Assembly: GCF_003097535.1 (NCBI RefSeq)
Contig: NZ_CP029187.1
Span: 620,001 to 684,000, forward strand
Direction of reading: 5' to 3'
DNA: 64,000 bases
Origin: Flavobacterium pallidum
Lineage (GTDB): Bacteria; Bacteroidota; Bacteroidia; Flavobacteriales; Flavobacteriaceae
Shown in pieces: positions 27,240-34,770 of the stretch. The notes beneath the pieces were generated by a model. It was not told the origin of the DNA, did no database searches, and saw only the letters and a program-made list of their open reading frames with translations. The position numbers and the translations under genes were made by a program. The number at the start of each line of letters is the position of its first letter. Position 1 is the first letter of the stretch.

Positions 27240-27270
27240 TCTTTGGATTTTAAGACTGTAAGGTTATAGG

Positions 27271-27300
27271 AAAACCCTCGCTGCAAAGTGGGGGTTTTTT
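27271..27300 (+). terminator. Terminator after ahcY
   Basis: AAAACCC pairs with GGGTTTT around a 14-base loop and is followed by T; it starts 31 bases after the stop. The sequence between (GGATTTTAAGACTGTAAGG) resembles the word repeat at 54738-54840. Confidence 0.7.
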
Positions 27301-27402
27301 AATTAGGTAATTTGGCAATTAGAAAATGAGATAATTAACGAATGATATTTATGATGTAGTGAGGGGTTGTTCATTTAAAATTACACAACGTATTTCTTTG
27401 CA

Positions 27403-27604
27403 TGTCGCTCCGCCCTCCGCTTCGCAGGCGGGCACCTGCATTTCGAAGATTCCGACACGAGCGCAGCGAACTGGCGAAGCAAAAAATTAAACATTGTTTG
27501 AGCGCAGCGAGTTTGTTTAATTTAGGAATCGAGGAATAGCAGGTCGCCGACCCTAGGCCAACGGCCGAACTGGGCGAAGCCAGAAGAGGTCGGCTTGACA
27601 TCGA
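27403..27604. repeat. Nested palindromic intergenic element
   Basis: This region of the 537-base gap between ahcY and rpmA carries nested inverted repeats: an outer 20-base pair of arms (27434-27453 with 27524-27543, several mismatches) and a perfect inner 10-bp pair AAATTAAACA / TGTTTAATTT (27484-27493 / 27514-27523). The loop and the flank both carry GAGCGCAGCGA. The flanks are GC-rich. The remaining sequence of the gap (27301-27402, 27605-27650) shows nothing I can name. Confidence 0.65.
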
Positions 27605-27650
27605 AGATTCATGAATACCTATGAAAATATTAACGCATGAATAATTATTG

Positions 27651-27705
27651 CTTCTTTTGTTTAGCTACGCTCAGTCGGCTACGCCTCTGGTCAAGACAAA
27701 AGAAG
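27651..27705. repeat. Perfect 10-bp inverted repeat with GC-rich loop
   Basis: CTTCTTTTGT at 27651-27660 and ACAAAAGAAG at 27696-27705 enclose a 35-base loop with GCTACGCTCAGTCGGCTACG. It could form a hairpin downstream of rpmA. Confidence 0.6.
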
Positions 27706-27725
27706 AAGACGTTACAGCTAAAAAC

Positions 27726-27755
27726 AAAAAACCCACTTCTCTCGAAATGGGTTTT
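27726..27755 (-). terminator. Terminator of the rplU-rpmA operon
   Basis: On the minus strand, ACCCATTTC pairs with GAAGTGGGT (one wobble) around a 4-base loop, followed by T; it starts 22 bases after the rpmA stop. Confidence 0.85.
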
Positions 27756-27776
27756 CCTATGCTTGTTTTGTAATTC

Positions 27777-28043
27777 TTAAGCTTCAACTTCGAATGGAAG
27801 GATAGAAACATATGATTTATTGTCTCCTTTTTTCTGGAATTTTACAATCCCGTCCACCCTAGCGTGCAATGTGTGATCTTTGCTGATGTACACATTAGCG
27901 CCCGGATTGTGCTTAGAACCTCTTTGTCTTACGATGATGTTCCCTGCGATCGCAGCCTGGCCACCATAAATCTTCACGCCTAGACGTTTCGATTCTGATT
28001 CCCTACCGTTCTTGGAACTACCGACACCTTTTTTGTGAGCCAT
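27777..28043 (-). CDS. rpmA: 50S ribosomal protein L27
   Basis: bL27 lies near the peptidyl-transferase centre of the large ribosomal subunit. The 88-residue protein begins [16 protein letters not shown], without the cleavable N-terminal extension found in Firmicutes, and has the [22 protein letters not shown] core. It follows rplU after 19 bases, the usual bacterial gene order, and the pair shares a promoter and terminator. Confidence 0.97.
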   Translation of the reverse strand: MAHKKGVGSSKNGRESESKRLGVKIYGGQAAIAGNIIVRQRGSKHNPGANVYISKDHTLHARVDGIVKFQKKGDNKSYVSILPFEVEA

Positions 28044-28062
28044 GACGTTATACTTTTAAAAA

Positions 28063-28446
28063 TTAATTATTTTCTTCAGTTGTGGTCTCCTCGGTTGCAG
28101 TTTCTTTCTTCGCAGCAGCTTTCTTCTTAGGAGCACCAAAAGTGATTCCCGAGATCTGGATCTGCGTCAATGACTGACGGTGACCGTTTTTCTTCTTGTA
28201 ACCTTTTCTTCTTTTCTTCTTGAAAACGATTACTTTTTCTCCTTTTAAGTGTGATAACACTTTGGCTTCTACTGAAGCACCTTCTATAGCCGGGGCGCCC
28301 AAGGTGATTGTTCCGTTGTCATCCAACAAAAGTACTTTCCCGAATGATACGGAAGCACCTTCATCATCAGACAGCCTGTGAACATAAACCTTAAGGTCTT
28401 TGCTTACTTTAAACTGTTGCCCTGCTATCTCTACGATTGCATACAT
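28063..28446 (-). CDS. rplU: 50S ribosomal protein L21
   Basis: bL21 is a large-subunit protein. Start ATG 28446 (MYAIVEIAGQQFKV) gives 127 residues; the longer frame would cross the promoter. The core ends with the KKRRKGYKKKNGHRQ RNA-binding segment and ITGI-like strand, followed by a Lys/Glu-rich tail of about 20 residues typical of Bacteroidota L21. It heads the rplU-rpmA operon with a good promoter 30 bases upstream. Confidence 0.96.
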   Translation of the reverse strand: MYAIVEIAGQQFKVSKDLKVYVHRLSDDEGASVSFGKVLLLDDNGTITLGAPAIEGASVEAKVLSHLKGEKVIVFKKKRRKGYKKKNGHRQSLTQIQISGITFGAPKKKAAAKKETATEETTTEENN

Positions 28447-28475
28447 AACAAATTGGTTTATTAATTTTAAGGTTG

Positions 28476-28505
28476 CAAATATACGACTAATATTCACTCA
28501 TGCAA
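28476..28505 (-). promoter_or_regulatory. Promoter of rplU-rpmA
   Basis: On the minus strand, TTG (28505-28503) and TATATTTG (28483-28476) are separated by 19 bases, a close match to the flavobacterial consensus. Confidence 0.75.
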
Positions 28506-28524
28506 CACCATGCGAAAAAAATTT

Positions 28525-28575
28525 CAAATTATGAATTATGAATTACGGAGTCCTATCATAATTTGAAATTCATAA
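28525..28575. repeat. AATTATGAATTACG word repeat
   Basis: Direct and inverted copies of AATTATGAATT / CATAATTTGAAATTC lie in the gap between rplU and the M16 gene and can fold back on each other. Confidence 0.45.
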
Positions 28576-28580
28576 TCAAA

Positions 28581-28690
28581 ATTTATTCGGGAGCTTAATC
28601 CCGCTTTCCGCTATATCTTTTTGCTATCACGCACTGACTTTGAATCACAATCTGTCCAGGTAAAAAAGGATATCGCTGCAATCGGGGCTA
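28581..28690 (-). repeat. Dispersed hairpin element, copy C, with a replaced core
   Basis: Both flanks are recognisable (GGAGCTTAATCCCGC...CCGCTATATC and GGATATCGCTGCAATCGGGGCTA) but the 12-bp stem and CTTT loop are replaced by an unrelated stretch of about 40 bases between CTTTTT and AAAAAG (minus orientation). It lies between divergent genes; the rest of this 384-base gap holds the two promoters and a word repeat. Confidence 0.75.
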
Positions 28691-28743
28691 GGCGTTGAGA
28701 GCGCAATTCATGAATCTCCACTTAAGTTTACAAATCATCAACA

Positions 28744-28772
28744 TTGTAAATCCGTAAAAAAAAGTAAATTTG
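28744..28772 (+). promoter_or_regulatory. Promoter of the M16 peptidase pair
   Basis: TTG (28744-28746) and TAAATTTG (28765-28772) are 18 bases apart; the ATG follows 58 bases later. Confidence 0.7.
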
Positions 28773-28830
28773 GCGTAACAAATAATTCGGTAATAATACC
28801 AATAGCGAAAATCAAACAAAATATTAACTT

Positions 28831-30159
28831 ATGAAAAACTCATTGATGGCTCTAAGTGGTGCACTTATGCTTGGAGGTATTGCTTCAGCCCAGAACGTGG
28901 CTTTCGAAGAATACAATTTGGACAACGGCATGCACGTCATCCTGCACAACGACCCGTCGGCTCCGGTAATCATCACTTCGGTAATGTACCACGTAGGCGC
29001 AAAAGACGAAAATCCGGAAAGAACCGGTTTTGCCCACTTCTTCGAACACCTTTTATTCGAAGGCACTGAAAACATCAAACGCGGCGAATGGTTCAAGATC
29101 GTCACCTCAAATGGCGGGACCAACAATGCCAACACCACTGAAGACAGGACGTATTACTTCGAAGTTTTCCCTTCAAACAATACCGAATTAGGGCTTTGGA
29201 TGGAATCTGAAAGATTGCTTCACCCGGTGATCAACCAAATCGGTGTGGATACGCAGAATGAAGTTGTAAAAGAAGAAAAAAGGCTTCGTTATGATAACAG
29301 CCCATACGGACAATTGATTCCTGTGGTAAAGAAGAACATGTTCAAGAACCACCCTTACCGTTGGACCACCATCGGCTCAATGGACCACCTTGATGCTGCA
29401 AAACTGGAGGAGTTCCAGGCTTTCAACAAGAAATTCTACATCCCGAACAATGCCGTTTTGGTCGTTGCGGGAGACATCAGCAATAAAGAGCAGACTAAAA
29501 AATGGATCCAGCAATATTTCGGAAGGATTCCTAAGGGACCTGCTATCACAAGACAAACATTTACGGAAGCTCCGATTACAAAAACCATCACCGATACTTT
29601 CGAGGACCCAAACATCCAGATCCCGATGATTGTTACGGCTTACAGAACCCCTTCAATGAAAACCCGTGATGCACGCGTTTTGGATTTCATCTCAGGAATT
29701 CTGAGCGATGGAAAAAGCTCAAGATTGTACAAAAAAATCGTCGACGATAATAAAACCGCACTTCAGGTAGGCGCTTTCAGCTACAGCCAGGAAGATTACG
29801 GCACTTACATCCTTTACGGATTGCCACAGGCACCACACACCACTGAAGACATTCTGAAAGAAATGGATGAAGAGATTATAAAACTACAGACAGAACTGAT
29901 TTCTGAAAAAGATCTTACGAAACTGAAGAACAAATACGAAAACCAATACGTTAACGGCAATTCAAGCGTTGAAGGCATCGCCGACAACCTGGCAACGTAT
30001 TACCTGTTATATGGTGACGTGAACCTCATCAATACTGAAAAGGATATTTACAACTCCATTACCCGTGAGGAAATCAGGGATGTTGCCAAAAAATACCTGA
30101 ATCCTAACCAAAGGCTGGTTTTGAATTATGTTCCATCTAAAGACAAAGCGCAAAATTAA
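28831..30159 (+). CDS. M16 family zinc peptidase, catalytic subunit
   Basis: The 442-residue protein begins with a signal peptide (cleavage after GIASAQ) and carries the inverted zinc motif of M16 peptidases, H69-F-F-E72-H73 (FAHFFEHLLFEG), plus the downstream helix with the third ligand (NEVVKEEKRLRYDN). It has the two M16 half-domains expected of the M16B type. It should degrade peptides or misfolded proteins in the periplasm. The next gene, 7 bases downstream, encodes a relative lacking the zinc motif, so the two probably form an active/inactive heterodimer as known for M16B and mitochondrial processing peptidase. Confidence 0.93.
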   Translation: MKNSLMALSGALMLGGIASAQNVAFEEYNLDNGMHVILHNDPSAPVIITSVMYHVGAKDENPERTGFAHFFEHLLFEGTENIKRGEWFKIVTSNGGTNNANTTEDRTYYFEVFPSNNTELGLWMESERLLHPVINQIGVDTQNEVVKEEKRLRYDNSPYGQLIPVVKKNMFKNHPYRWTTIGSMDHLDAAKLEEFQAFNKKFYIPNNAVLVVAGDISNKEQTKKWIQQYFGRIPKGPAITRQTFTEAPITKTITDTFEDPNIQIPMIVTAYRTPSMKTRDARVLDFISGILSDGKSSRLYKKIVDDNKTALQVGAFSYSQEDYGTYILYGLPQAPHTTEDILKEMDEEIIKLQTELISEKDLTKLKNKYENQYVNGNSSVEGIADNLATYYLLYGDVNLINTEKDIYNSITREEIRDVAKKYLNPNQRLVLNYVPSKDKAQN

Positions 30160-30166
30160 GACGATT

Positions 30167-32215
30167 ATGAAAAAAGTATTTATATTATCAAGCTTGCTCT
30201 TAACTTTTATTATGCAAGGACAAATCATACCACAGCCAAAACCGGGACCATCGCCGTCAATCAAGATCAACAAGCCTGAAACTTTTGAGTTGAAAAACGG
30301 ACTGAAGGTAATGGTCGTGGAAAACCACAAACTGCCACGCGTTTCTTTCAGCTTAAGCATCGATAATGCACCATACGCAGAAGGAAATAAAAAAGGTGTT
30401 GCCGATATGGCCAGCGCTTTGATCGGTGAAGGAACTACAAAAATTTCAAAAGACGCATTCAACGAGGAAATCGATTTTCTTGGTGCTAACGTAAGTTTTG
30501 GTGCCAGCGGTGCTTTCGCAAGCTCATTGTCCAAGTACGCCGGAAGGGTTTTGGAACTGATGGCTGACGGTGCTTTGAACCCAAATTTCACACAAGAGGA
30601 ATTCGACAAGCAAAAAGCTAAAATCATCGAAGGACTGAAGTCTGACGAGAAAAGCGTACCTGCTGTCGCTGAGCGCGTAAAAGGCGTTTTGACTTATGGT
30701 AAAAGCCACCCGTCCGGGGAATACCTGAGCGAGGAAACCTTAAACAATGTAACCCTTGCCGATGTAAAGCAGAATTACAACACGTATTTCGTGCCGGGCA
30801 ATGCTTATCTTGTGATCGTTGGCGATGTAAAACTGAAAGACGTAAAGAAAACCGTGGAGAAACTTTTCGGATCATGGAAAGCGGCTACTGCACCTTCTAT
30901 CAGCTATACAGACCCTAAAGATGTACAATATTCACAAATCAACTTCGTGGATATGCCAAATGCAGTACAATCAGAAGTGGCTGCCATCAACATCTCAAAC
31001 CTTAAAATGACTGATCCTGATTACTTCGCGGTAATCGTAGCGAACCAAATCCTTGGCGGTGACTTCAACAGCTACATCAACATGAACCTTCGTGAGGCGC
31101 ATGGCTGGACTTACGGCGCAAGATCTGCTATCGGCGGAGATAAATATGTAAGCAATTTCGAAGCTTCTACACAAGTAAGAAATGCGGTTACCGACAGTAC
31201 TGTGGTTGAAATGTTCAAGGAAATCAAGAGAATCCGTACAGAGAAAGTTTCTGACGAAATGCTTTCTAACGTTAAAGCAGGATACGTAGGCCGTTTCGTA
31301 ATGCAGGTTGAAAAGCCGCAAACCATCGCAACTTATGCTCTGAGGACGCGTACACAAGGACTTCCTGATGATTTCTACGAAAACTACATCAAGAACATCA
31401 ACGCAGTTACTGCTGATGATGTGATGCGTGTAGCCAATAAATATTTCCTTGCCGATAACATGCGTGTCATCATTGTAGGTAAAGGCTCCGATGTACTTCC
31501 GGGATTGGAAAAATTGAAGATGCCGATCCTTTATTTCGACAAATACGGAAACAAGACCGACAAGCCGGCTTCTAAAAAAGAAGTCCCTGCAGGCGTGACT
31601 ACAAAAACAGTTTTGGACAATTATATCAAAGCTATTGGTGGCGAAAAAGCGGCTAAAGCAGTAAAAACCGTTTTAATGACCGGTACTACCGAGCTTCCTG
31701 GAGCACCATCACCATTGGCTTTCACCCTGAAAGTGGACGTAAAAGGAAAATCGAGTGTGGAATTGGCCATGGGCCCTATGAGCATCATGAAACAGGTTGT
31801 TGGCGACAAAGAAGGATACCAGGTACAGCAAGGCCAGAAAATGGCTATGGAAGCTGATGAATTCAAGGATGCAAAAGCAAGTGCTGTTCCATTTGAGGAG
31901 TTGACATTGCTTACAAGCGCTGAGCCAAAACTTACCGGAATTGAGCCAATCAACGGCAATGATGCTTATGCGCTACAAGCCAATGCTGATACCGTTTACT
32001 ATTATGACCTAAAATCAGGATTGAAAGTTGCCGAAGCTAAAACGCAGGAAAATGAAGGCCAGAAAATGACGCTTATGACCTATTTCAATGACTATAAGGA
32101 TGTGAAAGGTTTGAAATTCCCATTCAATATCGTTAAAAATGTAGGTATCGAACTGGACATCAAATTCACCGATATTAAAATCAACGAAGGGGTAACCGAC
32201 GCTGATTTCCAATAA
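30167..32215 (+). CDS. M16-like non-catalytic peptidase homologue with LolA-like C-terminal domain
   Basis: Start ATG 30167 (MKKVFILSSLLL) gives 682 residues with a signal peptide. Residues ~35-450 are an M16 pair of domains, but the zinc motif position reads GVADMASALIGEG (77-89), so the HxxEH residues are absent while the R/Y-type C-domain (LREAHGWTYGARS) is kept. Residues ~465-682 form an added domain whose pattern (DNYIKAIGGEKA..., YYYDLKSGLKV..., FNDYKDVKGLKFPF) resembles the LolA/outer-membrane lipoprotein-carrier fold. I infer a partner for the catalytic peptidase encoded upstream; what the LolA-like domain binds is unknown. A terminator follows. Confidence 0.87.
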   Translation: MKKVFILSSLLLTFIMQGQIIPQPKPGPSPSIKINKPETFELKNGLKVMVVENHKLPRVSFSLSIDNAPYAEGNKKGVADMASALIGEGTTKISKDAFNEEIDFLGANVSFGASGAFASSLSKYAGRVLELMADGALNPNFTQEEFDKQKAKIIEGLKSDEKSVPAVAERVKGVLTYGKSHPSGEYLSEETLNNVTLADVKQNYNTYFVPGNAYLVIVGDVKLKDVKKTVEKLFGSWKAATAPSISYTDPKDVQYSQINFVDMPNAVQSEVAAINISNLKMTDPDYFAVIVANQILGGDFNSYINMNLREAHGWTYGARSAIGGDKYVSNFEASTQVRNAVTDSTVVEMFKEIKRIRTEKVSDEMLSNVKAGYVGRFVMQVEKPQTIATYALRTRTQGLPDDFYENYIKNINAVTADDVMRVANKYFLADNMRVIIVGKGSDVLPGLEKLKMPILYFDKYGNKTDKPASKKEVPAGVTTKTVLDNYIKAIGGEKAAKAVKTVLMTGTTELPGAPSPLAFTLKVDVKGKSSVELAMGPMSIMKQVVGDKEGYQVQQGQKMAMEADEFKDAKASAVPFEELTLLTSAEPKLTGIEPINGNDAYALQANADTVYYYDLKSGLKVAEAKTQENEGQKMTLMTYFNDYKDVKGLKFPFNIVKNVGIELDIKFTDIKINEGVTDADFQ

Positions 32216-32232
32216 TCCCGAATATCCAAATG

Positions 32233-32264
32233 AAAAAGGCTGCCTGAAAAGGTGGCCTTTTTTA
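32233..32264 (+). terminator. Terminator after the M16 gene pair
   Basis: AAAAAGGC..CC pairs with GG..GCCTTTTT (internal TG/TG mismatch) around a 6-base loop, followed by T; 17 bases after the stop. The 220 bases from here to the next stop codon hold nothing else I recognise. Confidence 0.8.
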
Positions 32265-32488
32265 TTTTATAGCAATAGCAACACGAAAATATTAATCCTT
32301 ATAATGCTAAAAAAATTTAACAAATGCTATGGCTTTTCCGTACCGGAAAAATTCTGAAATCGATTAGGGATGGTATCGCCCCTTCCCCGAAGGTAAAATA
32401 CAAATTTCCTAAAACATGATGTTGCGCAAAAAGCATACCATCTGTTAAATTTATATCAACATAAATTTCACTTGATTAACGCAATCCT

Positions 32489-33355
32489 CTATTTTTTAGA
32501 AGACAAATAAACCCCAGCCAAAATGACCAAACCACCTAAAATCTGAACCATCGTCAACCGCTCGTCATTCAAAAAGCCCCAGAAGAACGCCACAATCGGA
32601 ATAAGATAAGTCACTGAAGTAGCAAAAACTGGCGACGAAATCTGTATCAGCCTGTAAAACAAAATGTTCGACACACCAGTTCCCATCACGCCTAATATCA
32701 TCACATATACCGCCGCTTTACTGACTTCCGCCTGATGTATAATATCAAAGAAACCCGTAAAGCCCAAAATCAAAAATGCCGGTACAATCATCACGGCAAA
32801 ATTTCCGGCAGCAATCGTCAACGGATTCAGGTTCGACAGATATTTCTTCACCAAATTTACATTCGTCCCATAACACATCGTCGCAACGACCAGAAGTATC
32901 GCATAGGAATAATTGCTTTCCCCATGTTCCGCATTGCCGCAAAAAACCAACAGGCAGCTTCCCAAAAAACCCACAAACACGCCTAATATCTGTCTCTTAT
33001 GATAATGAAACCCGAAAACGAGCAGGCCCAGCATCAGTGTATTCAACGGTGTCAGCGAATTCAGTACTGCACTCACCGAGCTGTTGATTTTTGTTTCGCC
33101 CATCGCAAAAAGGAATGCCGGAAAAAAATTCCCCAATAAACCTGTCAACGCAATGATTTTCCATTGGTTCCTCGGAATCTGCGACAATTTCCTGAACCCG
33201 ATCAGCAAAGTAAAAACGCCTGCAAACGCAATCCGCAACGCGCCTAGCTGTATGGGTGTCAATCCATCAAGTCCTTTCAGTATCAGTATGAAGGAACTGC
33301 CCCAGATCAGGGCTAAAATGAACAGGAAAATCCATTTCGTATTGGTTGGTTTCAT
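32489..33355 (-). CDS. DMT/EamA family membrane transporter
   Basis: The 288-residue protein has about ten hydrophobic helices arranged as two EamA repeats (first half with WGSSFILILKGLDGLTPIQLGALR, second with GVMGTGVSNILFYRLIQ). Members of the drug/metabolite transporter superfamily export amino acids or other small metabolites; the substrate cannot be named. It stands alone, divergent from the metal-binding lipoprotein gene with a gap of about 100 bases. Confidence 0.9.
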   Translation of the reverse strand: MKPTNTKWIFLFILALIWGSSFILILKGLDGLTPIQLGALRIAFAGVFTLLIGFRKLSQIPRNQWKIIALTGLLGNFFPAFLFAMGETKINSSVSAVLNSLTPLNTLMLGLLVFGFHYHKRQILGVFVGFLGSCLLVFCGNAEHGESNYSYAILLVVATMCYGTNVNLVKKYLSNLNPLTIAAGNFAVMIVPAFLILGFTGFFDIIHQAEVSKAAVYVMILGVMGTGVSNILFYRLIQISSPVFATSVTYLIPIVAFFWGFLNDERLTMVQILGGLVILAGVYLSSKK

Positions 33356-33414
33356 GGCGTTTGTTTTGAAGTCCTAAAATTCTGATATTTAAATGGATTC
33401 AGGAACTTTTTTAT

Positions 33415-33422
33415 TAGTTTTG
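33415..33422 (+). promoter_or_regulatory. Predicted -7 box for the metal-binding lipoprotein
   Basis: TAGTTTTG lies 38 bases before the ATG; no clear TTG upstream. Confidence 0.4.
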
Positions 33423-33460
33423 TAAACCAATTTTTAATTATCAATCTTTAATTTTAAAAT

Positions 33461-34021
33461 ATGAAAATCACGAAATCAATCCTTTCCCTGGCTTTAGCCG
33501 CCATGCTTTTCACGGCTTGCAAACAAAATGCTTCAGAAGCCGCAACACCCGCAAAAGACGCTACTGCAACAATTGAAAAAACCGAAGCAGCCGTTACCGG
33601 GAAAATGGAAACCGCCAGTTTCAAGATCGAAGGCATGAGTTGTGCCGTGATGTGTGCTTCAAAAATCGAAAAGGAGCTTTCTGCGATGGAAGGCGTGAAA
33701 ACCGCCAAAGTGGATTTTGAAAAGAAAACTGCCACCGTAGAATATGACAATGCCTTGCAAACGCCACAAAAACTGGCTGACAAAGTGGAATCTGTTGCGG
33801 ACGGTAAAACTTATAAGGTCTCAGATATAAAATCAACCGCAGACCACGCGATGCTTTTCAAAGGCGACCAGGAAAAACCTAAAAAAACAAAAGCTTCCAA
33901 AAAAGCTAAAAAGGCAGAAACCACAGAAAAAGAAGCAAAAGCCTGCGACAAAGACAAAGCAGGTGCTAAGCCAGGCTGCTGCGCTGCTAAGAAACATTGC
34001 TCCGAAGGCGGAAAAATGTAA
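33461..34021 (+). CDS. Lipoprotein with HMA (heavy-metal-associated) domain and Cys/Lys-rich tail
   Basis: The 186-residue protein has a lipobox (LFTAC, C20), a short Ala/Thr linker and an HMA domain from about residue 51 to 117. The metal loop reads GMSCAVMCAS: the two cysteines, C61 and C65, are separated by three residues instead of the two of classical GMxCxxC loops; this CxxxC form is familiar in Bacteroidota. A long Lys/Ala-rich segment follows, then a tail with four more Cys and one His (KACDKD, PGCCAAKKHCS). I infer copper or other soft-metal binding in the periplasm. Neighbours give no further hint. A strong terminator follows. Confidence 0.85.
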   Translation: MKITKSILSLALAAMLFTACKQNASEAATPAKDATATIEKTEAAVTGKMETASFKIEGMSCAVMCASKIEKELSAMEGVKTAKVDFEKKTATVEYDNALQTPQKLADKVESVADGKTYKVSDIKSTADHAMLFKGDQEKPKKTKASKKAKKAETTEKEAKACDKDKAGAKPGCCAAKKHCSEGGKM

Positions 34022-34034
34022 TCAAAATACAAAC

Positions 34035-34064
34035 AAAAAAGGAACCAAATTGGTTCCTTTTTTT
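34035..34064. terminator. Bidirectional terminator between HMA lipoprotein and gldD
   Basis: AAAAAAGGAACCAA and TTGGTTCCTTTTTT form a near-perfect hairpin with A and T runs on both sides, between convergent genes whose stops are 41 bases apart. Confidence 0.88.
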
Positions 34065-34632
34065 ATTTCTTCCACCGGATCGTTTCCATAATCCGCCGCA
34101 TGTCGTTCTTGATATAACTCGCCGCCGGCATCACCGAATCAAAATTTGGTTTTGCATAAAAATACACCGAGCAATCGATAAAATGCTTCGTGCTGTCCGT
34201 GACATAAAATTGCCCGTTCGTCGCAGCGTTCCCGTTTACATTATAAAACATTCCGTAAACGCGACTGTCTTTATTCAGGAAAGGCTGTTCGGTAATATCG
34301 TCCGCTTTCACGACGTGCTTGTAAGTCAGCTCCTGCGCATCCTTCAGCAACGCATTCACATTGCCCTGCACTGGTTTATAACTGATGTAAATCGTCGCTT
34401 TCATCTTCGGGTACGTAATCTCAAAATTACAGCCCGGCTTGCCTTTGATAATGGCCTCCGAATTCATGTCAAACGTAAACGGGCACTCATTTTCAAAATG
34501 CGCGTATTCCGCAACAGGATAATCCAGCCGCAATTGCGCCGCCGGTTTCGGCAACACATCTTCCTTACAGCCCACAATCAGCACCAACAGCGGTGCGACA
34601 AACAAAAAAGGTATATATTTTCTCAAAATCAT
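34063..34632 (-). CDS. gldD: Gliding motility lipoprotein GldD
   Basis: GldD is a membrane lipoprotein required for flavobacterial gliding and linked to type IX secretion. Start ATG 34632 (MILRKYIPFL) gives 189 residues with a lipobox (LIVGC); an ATG three codons upstream is also possible. The conserved body is present (LRLDYPVAEYAHFENECPFTFD, ITYPKMKATIYISYKPV, GMFYNVNGNAATNGQFY, KNDMRRIMETIRW). It lies downstream of gldE on the same strand as in other flavobacteria, but the gap contains repeat copy D, whose edge reaches the alternative start codon. Confidence 0.94.
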   Translation of the reverse strand: MILRKYIPFLFVAPLLVLIVGCKEDVLPKPAAQLRLDYPVAEYAHFENECPFTFDMNSEAIIKGKPGCNFEITYPKMKATIYISYKPVQGNVNALLKDAQELTYKHVVKADDITEQPFLNKDSRVYGMFYNVNGNAATNGQFYVTDSTKHFIDCSVYFYAKPNFDSVMPAASYIKNDMRRIMETIRWKK

Positions 34633-34640
34633 AATTTGCA

Positions 34641-34753
34641 TTTTCAGGAGCTGATCCGGCTGTCCGCTGCACCCGAGCGTAGCGAACTGACTGAAGGTAA
34701 TCTTTTTATTTTTAAAGAAAAAATAAAAAGGATTTTCGCTTCCATCCGGGCTA
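34641..34753 (-). repeat. Dispersed variable-stem hairpin element, copy D, within the gldE-gldD spacer
   Basis: In minus orientation: left flank TAGCCCGGATGGAAGCG, perfect 12-bp stem CTTTTTATTTTT / AAAAATAAAAAG with loop TCTTT, then a ~28-base insertion with CGCTACGCTCGGGTG in place of ATATAG, and the right flank GCGGACAGCCGGATCAG. It has the same orientation as the operon. Confidence 0.85.
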
Positions 34754-34770
34754 GTGCTCCTCCTCCAATC

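Noticed and set aside
27371-27601. 76-residue minus-strand frame in the ahcY-rpmA gap
   Set aside because: It is made entirely of the nested palindromic repeat and has no coding character.
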